A DNA stretch of 64,000 bases, taken from assembly GCA_937980205.1 (NCBI GenBank), contig CALJKW010000025.1:62001-126000 (forward strand). Direction: 5' to 3'. Positions 1 to 6,718 of this stretch are shown here, in pieces (positions within the stretch are counted from its first letter, which is position 1; each line of letters starts with the position of its first letter). The translations under genes were made by a program, and so were the position numbers. This stretch comes from an uncultured Myxococcales bacterium. GTDB lineage: Bacteria > Myxococcota > Myxococcia > Myxococcales > Myxococcaceae. Under the pieces are notes generated by a model. That model was not told where the DNA came from, searched no databases, and saw only the letters and a list, made by a program, of their open reading frames with translations.

Positions 1-712
1 GGAAGTACTCGAGCAGGCCGCTCTTGCGGACGACCTGGCGCTTCTCCTCGAGGATGACGCGCACGTCCGAGACGTCGAGCCGGTTGTCGATGGCGATGGC
101 CTTCGCGAACGCGTTCTCGGCCTCGGCGAGCGTGAGCCCGTGCGCCGCCTTCACCAGCGCCTCGGCGTCGTCGCGCGTGAGGTGCACCTCCGAGCGGTTG
201 CTCTTCTTCAAGATGTTGAAGATGTCCTTGAGCAGCTGAAGCAGCTCGTTCGGAGTCGGCAGCGGCACGTCGACGACGCTCACGTCCTTCTCCAGCTCGG
301 GTGGAATCGTCAGCGTCGGCGAGACGAGCAGCACGCTGGTGAGCCCGACTTTCAGCGCGTGGCCGAGCTCGCGCAGCGCGCGCACCACCGAGGCGTCGTC
401 GAGGTAGCGGTGGAAGTCCTTCAGCACGACGAGGTTCGAGTCCTTCAGCTCGGCGATGCCCTGCAGCGCGGTGACCGGGTTGCGCGTGTCCTCGGGCCCT
501 TCCTGCTTGTACTTCGCCGAGCGCAGGCCGCGCGTGATGCTCCACTCCCAGAGCGTCTTGCCGTGGCGCTCGGCGACCTCGGCGACGACGGCGTCGATGC
601 GCTGCTCTTCGTGGCTCACCAGGTAGATGAGCGGGTACCGCGCGCGGACCATCGTCTCGAGGTCGCGGATGAACTTCGGCGTGGGGTCGGTGGAAGCGGA
701 AGGCTCACTCAC
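1..712 (-). CDS. Ycf46-like AAA+ ATPase, N-terminal part (runs off the window)
   Basis: The frame is open from a GTG at 712 down to base 1, giving 237 residues without a stop, so the C-terminal part lies outside the window. The translation has the features of the N-terminal region of Ycf46-type AAA ATPases: a strand reading YPLIYLVSHEEQR near the start, an acidic loop followed by LVVLKDFHRYL, and RKSGLLEYF at the window edge, which in this family leads into the ATPase core. The Walker A and B motifs are therefore not visible. These proteins are predicted cytoplasmic ATPases of poorly defined role. The gene diverges from the dehydrogenase at 745, with 32 bp between them. Confidence 0.8.
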   Translation of the reverse strand, partial: MSEPSASTDPTPKFIRDLETMVRARYPLIYLVSHEEQRIDAVVAEVAERHGKTLWEWSITRGLRSAKYKQEGPEDTRNPVTALQGIAELKDSNLVVLKDFHRYLDDASVVRALRELGHALKVGLTSVLLVSPTLTIPPELEKDVSVVDVPLPTPNELLQLLKDIFNILKKSNRSEVHLTRDDAEALVKAAHGLTLAEAENAFAKAIAIDNRLDVSDVRVILEEKRQVVRKSGLLEYF

Positions 713-744
713 GCGCCGAAGGCTACGCTACCTTCCCGCGCCGC

Positions 745-1500
745 ATGGACCTGGGTTTGTCGCAGAAGCGGGCGCTGGTGACCGGAGGCAGCCGCGGCAT
801 CGGCCGTGAGATTGCGCGCTGCCTCATGCGCGAGGGCGCGCGCGTGTTCATCACCGCCCGCGGAGAAGACACGCTCGCCGAGACGAAGCGCGAGCTCGGC
901 GCCGCCGGCGAGGCCTTCGACGTCGCCACCCGCGACGGAGCCGGAAAGGCGGTCGCCGCCGCCGTCGCCGCGCTCGGAGGCCTCGACATTCTCGTGAACA
1001 ACGTCGGCGGCAGCATGGGCTCGGGCGGCTTCGACAAGGCCACCGCCGAGCAGTGGGCGAGCGTGCTCGACTCGAACCTCAACAGCGCGGTGTGGTGCAG
1101 CCAGGCCGCGCTCGAGGTGTTCAAGGCCGGAGGCGGCGGCGCCATCGTGCACGTCAACAGCATCTGCGGGCTCGAGTACTGCAGCAGCGGCCCGTACACC
1201 GCGGCGAAGGCGGCGCTCACCGGCCTGACGAAGGAGATGGGCATCGACCTCGCGAAGCACGGCGTCCGCGTCGTCGGCGTCGCGCCCGGCTCGGTGATGT
1301 TCCCCGGCGGCTCGTGGGACCGCCGCGCGAAGGAGAAGCCCGACGTCGTGCAGCACATGCTGAAGCACGACCTGCCGTGGGGCCGCTTCGGCAAGCCCGA
1401 GGAGATCGCCGAGGTCGTCACCTTCGTCGCCAGCGCGAAGGCGTCGTGGATGACCGGCACCACCGTCGTCGTCGACGGCGGTCAGGGACGGGGCTTCTGA
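745..1500 (+). CDS. Short-chain dehydrogenase/reductase (SDR family)
   Basis: This is a 251-residue classical SDR. It has the cofactor motif TGGSRGIG at residues 13-20, NNVGG at 85-89 in place of the usual NNAG, a catalytic Ser in SICG at 139, the catalytic pair Y151/K155 in YTAAK, and the C-terminal VVVDGGQG. Such enzymes reduce or oxidise alcohol/keto groups with NAD(P)H in the cytoplasm; the substrate cannot be read from the sequence. The C-terminus resembles the FabG and 3-oxoacyl reductase branch. The stop overlaps the start of the next gene (ATGA at 1497-1502 region), suggesting translational coupling. Confidence 0.9.
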   Translation: MDLGLSQKRALVTGGSRGIGREIARCLMREGARVFITARGEDTLAETKRELGAAGEAFDVATRDGAGKAVAAAVAALGGLDILVNNVGGSMGSGGFDKATAEQWASVLDSNLNSAVWCSQAALEVFKAGGGGAIVHVNSICGLEYCSSGPYTAAKAALTGLTKEMGIDLAKHGVRVVGVAPGSVMFPGGSWDRRAKEKPDVVQHMLKHDLPWGRFGKPEEIAEVVTFVASAKASWMTGTTVVVDGGQGRGF

Positions 1501-1967
1501 TGAAGACGCGGTTGAACGCGGCGGGGAACTCGTTTCCCTGGCTGCGCGTCGTGCTCGGCGGCGGCCCGGCCCTGTTCGGGATGTATGGCCTGTGGTTCGA
1601 GTACCGGCGCTGGGAGCTGTTGCACACGTACAAGCCGGGAGACCTCTCCGCGGCGGTGGTGATGGTCGTCGTCGGGACCGCCATCGCCCTCTGGGGCGCG
1701 TGGCGCGTCAAGCACCCGGCGTACTGGGTCGAGCTCGACACCGACGCCCGCACGCTCACGCTGTCGCTCGGCGGGCCGAAGCGCACCGTGCCGTTCAGCG
1801 AGGTCGGCGCGCTCGAGGTGAAGAACGTGCGCGTGCTCACCGGCCGGAAGTACCGCACCTACCCGTGTGTGGTGGCCAGCGGGCTGCCGGACGTGAGGCT
1901 GTACGCCGGGCTGAGCGACGCGAAGGCGAAGCAGTGGAAGGACCAGGTCGAAGCGCTGCTGCGCTGA
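1500..1967 (+). CDS. Small two-helix membrane protein, unknown function
   Basis: The product is 155 residues. The ATG at 1500 overlaps the stop of the upstream dehydrogenase, so the two genes are probably co-transcribed. Two hydrophobic segments lie at about residues 15-32 and 50-67. They are followed by a roughly 90-residue soluble part rich in beta-prone stretches (WVELDTDARTLTLSLGG, KRTVPFSEVGALEVK), which looks like the small membrane-anchored PH-like proteins common in bacteria. I do not recognise a named family. It converges on the zinc-ribbon gene, with 3 bp between the stops. Confidence 0.7.
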   Translation: MKTRLNAAGNSFPWLRVVLGGGPALFGMYGLWFEYRRWELLHTYKPGDLSAAVVMVVVGTAIALWGAWRVKHPAYWVELDTDARTLTLSLGGPKRTVPFSEVGALEVKNVRVLTGRKYRTYPCVVASGLPDVRLYAGLSDAKAKQWKDQVEALLR

Positions 1968-1970
1968 GGC

Positions 1971-3188
1971 CTACTTCCCGAGCTCGGGCGCTGCGGCGCA
2001 CCCGGTAAGCTCCACCTCGATGGCGCTGCCCGGCTTGCCCATCACCAGCGGCAGCGAGAACGGGAACTGCACGTCGGTCGCGGCGCCCACCGGGGCGACG
2101 AGGTGCAGGTCGAGCGCGTGGTCGCCGGCCGGCAGCGACGTCGGCAGCGGGACCTCCGCGGGCGTCGCTCCGCGGTCGGCGCCGTTCGCCGAGATGCGCG
2201 CCGTCACCGCCTTGCCCGCGCACGTCGCCTCGACGCGCACGTAGCCCGGCCGCATGCGGTACTGCGCGCTGACGTCGCGGACGATGGGGGCGCGCGGAGC
2301 CGACTTCGCGTGCCGGCCGAGCGCCGCGAACGTGGTGACGCCCACCGCCACGGCGACGAGCAACAGCGCGACGACGTGCTTGAGCCCGAACCCGAGAGCT
2401 GGCGGAGCAGCCCGCTTCGGCGGCGCCGGGTCCGCGCCGACGGGGAACGGCGCCACGACCGCCTGCACCACCTCGACCTCCTCGTCGTACGTCTGCGTCG
2501 CGCCCTTCTTCTTCGCGACCGCCATCGGCACCGACGGCTTGGACGGCGGCTCCGGCTCGGGGTCGTCCTCGACCGCGAAGGGCGCCTCGACGGCGCGGAA
2601 CGGCACCGCCACCTTGCCGGTGTCGGCGTCGGGCTGCGCCTTGCGGTACGGCGCGACGACGCGCCCGGTCGCCGAAGCATCCTCGTCCAGCGTGTCCGGC
2701 CTGGGCGCCTCCCGCGTGACGGCAGCCGGCGCCGGCCGAATTGCTCCGCGCGCGCGCGTCGTCTTCTCGTCGTCGTGCAGCTGCGGCGGCGGCGCCAGCA
2801 CCCTCGCGCGCGGAGTCGGCTCCGTCACCCGGCCGTGGTTCGGAGACGCCACGAGCTCCGTGGGCTGCGGCACGGCCTCGGCGGTGGGCGGCTGGACGAG
2901 CGCCGTCGACAGCTCGGGGGTCGTCTGCGCGGTCGGCGACTGAACGAGCGCCGTCGGCAGGCCCGGCGCGCTGTCGGCCGTCGGCGACTGAACGAGCGCC
3001 GTCGGCAGGCCCGGCGCGCTGTCGGCCGTCGGCGACTGCACCAGCGCCGTCGGCGCTCCGGCCTCGAGCGGAAACGGAGCGACCACGCGGTCCGTCGCGG
3101 CGTGCAGCGGCTTGCCGCACTTCGGACACCTCTCCCCGCTGCTCACGGGGGCACCACAATGCGGGCACGCGCCGCTCGCCACGGCCAA
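1971..3188 (-). CDS. Zinc-ribbon, single-pass membrane protein with internal 16-residue repeats
   Basis: The product is 405 residues from a TTG at 3188; an in-frame GTG two codons on is an alternative. The N-terminus is a zinc ribbon with two CxxC pairs (ACPHCGAP and RCPKCGKP). A long Pro/Ala/Thr-rich region follows, with about four copies of a 16-residue unit beginning TALVQSPTA. A single hydrophobic segment lies at about residues 272-292, and the C-terminal domain is about 110 residues with a PEGA-like beta character. This arrangement is common among myxobacterial envelope proteins of unknown role. The gene diverges from the GDPD gene, with only 37 bp between the two TTG starts. Confidence 0.75.
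   Translation of the reverse strand: MAVASGACPHCGAPVSSGERCPKCGKPLHAATDRVVAPFPLEAGAPTALVQSPTADSAPGLPTALVQSPTADSAPGLPTALVQSPTAQTTPELSTALVQPPTAEAVPQPTELVASPNHGRVTEPTPRARVLAPPPQLHDDEKTTRARGAIRPAPAAVTREAPRPDTLDEDASATGRVVAPYRKAQPDADTGKVAVPFRAVEAPFAVEDDPEPEPPSKPSVPMAVAKKKGATQTYDEEVEVVQAVVAPFPVGADPAPPKRAAPPALGFGLKHVVALLLVAVAVGVTTFAALGRHAKSAPRAPIVRDVSAQYRMRPGYVRVEATCAGKAVTARISANGADRGATPAEVPLPTSLPAGDHALDLHLVAPVGAATDVQFPFSLPLVMGKPGSAIEVELTGCAAAPELGK
2932..3027. repeat. 48-bp tandem repeat inside the zinc-ribbon gene
   Basis: Two copies of a 48-bp unit starting GTCGGCGACTGAACGAGCGC (2932-2979 and 2980-3027) appear identical by eye. A partial third copy begins at 3028. On the minus strand each unit encodes one 16-residue repeat (TALVQSPTADSAPGLP). 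Degenerate copies continue on the other side. Near-identity at DNA level implies recent duplication. Confidence 0.85.
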
Positions 3189-3225
3189 AGTCTACGCGAA
3201 GCGAGCGTGTTACCGTCGCGCCGGT

Positions 3226-3990
3226 TTGAAGCCCTTCCTCGCCGGTCTCCGCCGTCCTGCCGCCATCGCCCACCGGGGTGGTGCACGCGCGTACCCGGAG
3301 AACACGCTGGTGGCCTTCGAGCGCGCGCTGAACGAGCACCAGATGGACGTGCTCGAGCTCGACGTCCACACCACCCGCGACGGAGTGCTCGTCGTCCACC
3401 ACGACGCCGAGGTCGACCGCTGCACCGACGGTCGCGGCCCCGTCGGCTCCTTCACGCTCGCCGAGCTCAAAGCGCTCGACGCCGGCGCCCGCTTCCCCGA
3501 GTGGAAGGGCAAGGGCGTCACCATCCCCACGCTCGAGGAGGTGCTGACCGCCTTCCCGAAGGCGCGGCTCAACATCGAGCTCAAGCACGCGGGCCCCGAG
3601 GCCCAGTTGCTCGACGTGCTCGGCAAGCACGCGGCGCTCGAGCGCGTCTGCATCGGCAGCGAGCACGACGGCGTCGCCGCAAAGCTCGCCGAGCTTCAGC
3701 CCGAGGTGTGCCGCTTCTACCCGGCCGGCGCCGCGCTGCAGGTCGCGATGGGCATCTGGGGCGCGCAGGAGCTTCAGGCCGATGCCCGCTACGACGTGCT
3801 CGAGGTGCCGCGCATCTTCGGTGGCGAGGTGGTGACGACGAAGCCGTTCTTCGACGCCTGCGAGAAGATCTCGGTGCCGGTCTTCGTCTGGGTGGTCGAT
3901 GAGCCCGATGAAATCCGCCAGCTGCTCGCCGACGGAGCCGCCGGCGTCATGACCGACCTCCCCGCCGTGCTGCGCGAGGTGATGCGGTGA
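3226..3990 (+). CDS. Glycerophosphodiester phosphodiesterase family protein
   Basis: The product is 254 residues from a TTG at 3226. A longer frame upstream would run into the divergent gene and lacks family similarity. GDPD hallmarks are present: the catalytic AHRGG with PENTLVAF after it, the metal-binding ELDVHTTRDG, and HHDAEVDRCTDG carrying the second catalytic His. Later come NIELKH and VFVWVVDEPDE, typical of the TIM barrel's C-terminal strands. Enzymes of this family hydrolyse glycerophosphodiesters to glycerol-3-phosphate and an alcohol. No signal peptide is seen, so a cytoplasmic location is likely. The stop overlaps the start of the next gene. Confidence 0.9.
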   Translation: MKPFLAGLRRPAAIAHRGGARAYPENTLVAFERALNEHQMDVLELDVHTTRDGVLVVHHDAEVDRCTDGRGPVGSFTLAELKALDAGARFPEWKGKGVTIPTLEEVLTAFPKARLNIELKHAGPEAQLLDVLGKHAALERVCIGSEHDGVAAKLAELQPEVCRFYPAGAALQVAMGIWGAQELQADARYDVLEVPRIFGGEVVTTKPFFDACEKISVPVFVWVVDEPDEIRQLLADGAAGVMTDLPAVLREVMR

Positions 3991-4223
3991 GCCTGCTGGT
4001 GCTGTGGCTCCTGGCCGCCGACCCGGTGAAGTCCGACGTCGCGTGCAAGACCGTCGCGGAGTGCTGGCTCGACGAAGACGGCAAGCCCATCGCCCGCCCG
4101 AAGTCGAAGAAGGGCCACAAGCTTCCCCGCGGCGACTGCGGGAAGAACCTCTTCTGGCTCCGGCACAAGCTGACCTGCGAGGAGGGCGTCTGCGTCGGTC
4201 AGTTCATCGGCGATAAGTGCTGA
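3987..4223 (+). CDS. Small Cys-containing secreted protein, unknown
   Basis: The product is 78 residues. Its GTG at 3987 overlaps the TGA of the GDPD gene, so the two are translationally coupled. A short hydrophobic N-terminus (MSLLVLWLLAADPV) looks like a signal peptide. The mature part is lysine-rich and has six cysteines (CKTVAEC, GDCGK, LTCEEGVC, DKC), consistent with disulfide bonds outside the cytoplasm. I do not recognise a family. Its 3' end overlaps the 3' end of the convergent Fic gene by about 20 bp. Confidence 0.6.
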   Translation: MSLLVLWLLAADPVKSDVACKTVAECWLDEDGKPIARPKSKKGHKLPRGDCGKNLFWLRHKLTCEEGVCVGQFIGDKC

Positions 4224-5301
4224 GCGCGTAGCTCGTGTTCTTGCTGCCGCCGGGGTTCTTCACGAGCAGCTTCAGCTCGAGCAGCTCCTTGAGGTCGCGC
4301 TGCGCGGTGTCGACCGAGGTCTTCGTCAGCGCGGCCCAGCGGCCGGAGGTGAGCTTTCCTTCGAGGCCGGCGAGCAGCTTGCTCATCATCAGCCGCTGCC
4401 GCTCGTTGAGCGCCTTCGAGGCGAGCCGCTTCGCCAGCTCTGCTCGGCCCAGCACCTCGGCGAGGATGTCGTCCGCCGAGTCCACCGCCTTCGCGAAGGT
4501 CTCGGTGAACCAGAGCAGCCACGGCGTCACGTCGAGCGGGCCCTTCTGCGTGTGCTCGAGCATGTCGTAGTACCGCTTGCGGTCTCTTCGAAGCTGGCTC
4601 GACAGGCTGTAGAAGCGCTCGGGCTTTCCCTCGAGCTGAGCGAGCGCCATGTCGGTGATGGCCCGCGCCACCCGGCCGTTGCCGTCGTCGAACGGGTGAA
4701 TCGTCACGAACCAGAGGTGCGCGAGCCCGGCCCGGAGGACTCCGTCGAGCTTCGGCGGCGCGTTGAACCAGGCGAGGAACTGCTTCACCTCCCGCGCCAA
4801 CTGCTTCGCGGGAGGGGCCTCGAAGTGCACCCGCTCTTTGCCGATGGGGCCGGAAACGACCTGCATGGGTCCGAGCGCGTCCGTCCGCAGGCCTGGCGGC
4901 GCGCCGGTCTGCAGCTGAACCTGCCAGCCGATGAGCCGCTCGAGCGTCAGCGGCTTCGCGTGCCCGAGCGTCGCGTCGAGCGTCATCGCCACGACCCCGT
5001 CGGCCTTCTGGTCGACCTTCTCGGTGAGCCCGGCGAGCTTCACGCCGAGCCGCCGTGCCACGGAGGACCGCACGCTCGCCCAGTCGAGCTCCTCGCCCTC
5101 GATGGAGGAGCTCTTCGACGCCTCCTCCGCGACCGCCTGCACCCGCGCGGCGCCCTGAAGGTCGAGGCCCAGCTGCGCCATCTTGCCCAGCAGCACCCCC
5201 TGCTTCCGGGCGGCCGCAGCCAGAGGCGCGAGCAGCTCGCCCGCGTCCCAGACGAAGTCGGGCCAGTCGCCGCTCTGCCAGAGGTACGTGATTCGCCGCA
5301 T
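4204..5301 (-). CDS. Fic-domain protein with N-terminal DUF4172-like region and C-terminal winged helix
   Basis: The product is 365 residues from the ATG at 5301. The N-terminus (YLWQSGDWPDFVWD) matches the DUF4172 region that precedes many Fic domains. The catalytic Fic motif HPFDDGNGRVAR starts at H202. The sequence SSSIEG at 64-69 fits the (S/T)xxxE(G/N) inhibitory helix, here N-terminal (class II), which blocks ATP orientation. The last 60 or so residues (WAALTKTSVDTAQRDLKELL) read as a winged helix-turn-helix. Fic proteins transfer AMP to hydroxyl side chains; the target is unknown. Upstream ATGs in frame would place the operator-like repeats inside the coding region, which is why 5301 is preferred. 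Confidence 0.88.
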   Translation of the reverse strand: MRRITYLWQSGDWPDFVWDAGELLAPLAAAARKQGVLLGKMAQLGLDLQGAARVQAVAEEASKSSSIEGEELDWASVRSSVARRLGVKLAGLTEKVDQKADGVVAMTLDATLGHAKPLTLERLIGWQVQLQTGAPPGLRTDALGPMQVVSGPIGKERVHFEAPPAKQLAREVKQFLAWFNAPPKLDGVLRAGLAHLWFVTIHPFDDGNGRVARAITDMALAQLEGKPERFYSLSSQLRRDRKRYYDMLEHTQKGPLDVTPWLLWFTETFAKAVDSADDILAEVLGRAELAKRLASKALNERQRLMMSKLLAGLEGKLTSGRWAALTKTSVDTAQRDLKELLELKLLVKNPGGSKNTSYALSTYRR

Positions 5302-5314
5302 TGTCTGCGGTGAA
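5292..5314. promoter_or_regulatory. Operator-like palindrome over the fic start codon
   Basis: The arms are TTCGCCGCA (5292-5300) and TGCGGTGAA (5306-5314), separated by 5 bp. They form a 9-5-9 inverted repeat with one mismatch, and the left arm overlaps the fic ATG. The same architecture recurs 55 bp away at 5347-5369. Binding by the Fic protein's own winged helix, giving autorepression, is an inference. Confidence 0.6.
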
Positions 5315-5346
5315 TCTAACGACATTCGCCGCGTGCCGTCGAGTCG

Positions 5347-5381
5347 TTCGCCGCAAATCATGCGGCGAACCGTGCGGCGAA
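5347..5381. promoter_or_regulatory. Perfect 9-5-9 palindrome plus extra half-site upstream of fic
   Basis: TTCGCCGCA (5347-5355) and TGCGGCGAA (5361-5369) form a perfect inverted repeat with a 5-bp spacer. A further TGCGGCGAA lies at 5373-5381, and a near-copy TTCGCCGCG sits between the two palindromes at 5325-5333. That makes six sites in 90 bp, confined to the gap between fic and the upstream gene. Such clustering is typical of an autoregulated promoter. Confidence 0.6.
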
Positions 5382-5382
5382 C

Positions 5383-6705
5383 CTACTTCGCCTCGAGCTT
5401 CTTGAGCGTGGCCTCGATGCGCGCGACCGACTTCTCGGCGCGCTGCGCGGCCGGCAGCGACTTCCCGTACGAGACCGCCTCGGCGAGCGTCGCGCGCTGG
5501 CCCGCCGCGTCGCCCTTCTTCTCGAGCAGCGACGCCTTCACCTCGTAGAGGCGCAGCTTGCGCGGGCCGTACGCCTTCGCGAACGCGCGCTCGATGGCTT
5601 TGAGGCCGTCGTCGAGGCGGCCGGCCTCGCGGTAGATGATGGCGAGCCGCGCGGGCGGGTTGTAGTCGTCGGGCAGGTCCTTCTCGCTCTGCAGCAGAGC
5701 GCCCTCCGCGCGCAGCGGCTCCTTCGCGGCGAGCGCGGCGCTCACGCGGTGCGGGTCGAAGACGGCGCGCGCGGCCGGAGTCGCCGCCTTCGCCGCCTCG
5801 CCCTCGAGGAAGCTGAGCCACTCGCGCGCGAGCTCCTTCGTGGCGGCCTCGTCCTTTCGCTCTTCGCGCAGGCCCACGAGCAGCTCGTACAGGCCGCTCT
5901 TGTCGTCGGCGAGGATGCCGTCGAGCTTCACCGCCTCGTTGGCGAGCGGCTCGAGGATGGCGACGGCGTCGGAGCGCCAAGGCTCGGCCGGGTCGGCCAT
6001 CGCGGCGCACGAGAGCGACAGCGCGACGGCGTTCGCGAACGAGGGGCCGCGCGGCAGCTTCGGCGCGCGCTCGACTCCGGTGGCGGCGCAGAGCGAGAGG
6101 TTGCGCGCTCCGTAGGCGGCGTTGATCAACGACTCGATGGCGCGCGGCCGGCGCGGGTGCCCGTCGGGCAGCGCCCGCACCGCCGCCTGGTACGCGGCCA
6201 GAGAGTCCTTGCGCTCGGCGTACAGCCGGTCGGCCTCGGCGAGCAGGGCGAGCGGGTCCTCCGCCGCCACGTTCGCCTTCACCGTGCGCTCGCCGTCGTC
6301 GAACAGCTTCTCGAGCTGCTCGACGGTGCCGGTGCCGAGCCACTTGAGCACCGCCTGCTCTTTCGAGGCGTCGACGACGAACAGCGTCGGCCACACCTCG
6401 ACCGGGTACTTCTCGAGGAAGCCGGCGTTCTTCTCCTTCTCCGTGTCGATGGAGAGGAAGACGTAGCGCTTCTCGTTGTGCTGCAGCTCGGGCGACTTCA
6501 TCACGTGCTCGCGCAGGAACACGCAGCTGTGGCACCACGGCGCCCACGCGTCGACGAACAGCGGCACGCCCCGCTCGCGCGCGGCTTTGAGCGCCGCGTC
6601 GTAGTCGTCCTCGATGAACTGGATGCCGCGCTCGGCGGTGTCGGTGTCCCGACCGCTGCCTGCAGTCGCGCAGGCGCAGAGAAGAAGAAGGGCCAGGAAG
6701 CGCAT
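5383..6705 (-). CDS. Thioredoxin-like lipoprotein with C-terminal helical (TPR-like) region
   Basis: The product is 440 residues. The N-terminus MRFLALLLLCACATAGS is a lipoprotein-type signal, with the likely acylated Cys at 10 or 12. A thioredoxin fold follows, with the active site WAPWCHSC (C58, C61) and the cis-Pro segment VWPTLFVVD. This is the layout of DsbD-gamma-like or thioredoxin-7 proteins exported to the periplasm, where they would reduce or exchange disulfides. From about residue 145 the sequence is Ala/Leu/Glu-rich helical, with TPR-like phrases such as RLAIIYREAGRLDDGLKAIE. The partner is unknown. It lies just upstream of the fic gene on the same strand. Confidence 0.85.
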   Translation of the reverse strand: MRFLALLLLCACATAGSGRDTDTAERGIQFIEDDYDAALKAARERGVPLFVDAWAPWCHSCVFLREHVMKSPELQHNEKRYVFLSIDTEKEKNAGFLEKYPVEVWPTLFVVDASKEQAVLKWLGTGTVEQLEKLFDDGERTVKANVAAEDPLALLAEADRLYAERKDSLAAYQAAVRALPDGHPRRPRAIESLINAAYGARNLSLCAATGVERAPKLPRGPSFANAVALSLSCAAMADPAEPWRSDAVAILEPLANEAVKLDGILADDKSGLYELLVGLREERKDEAATKELAREWLSFLEGEAAKAATPAARAVFDPHRVSAALAAKEPLRAEGALLQSEKDLPDDYNPPARLAIIYREAGRLDDGLKAIERAFAKAYGPRKLRLYEVKASLLEKKGDAAGQRATLAEAVSYGKSLPAAQRAEKSVARIEATLKKLEAK

Positions 6706-6718
6706 GCCCGCCCCTCTA

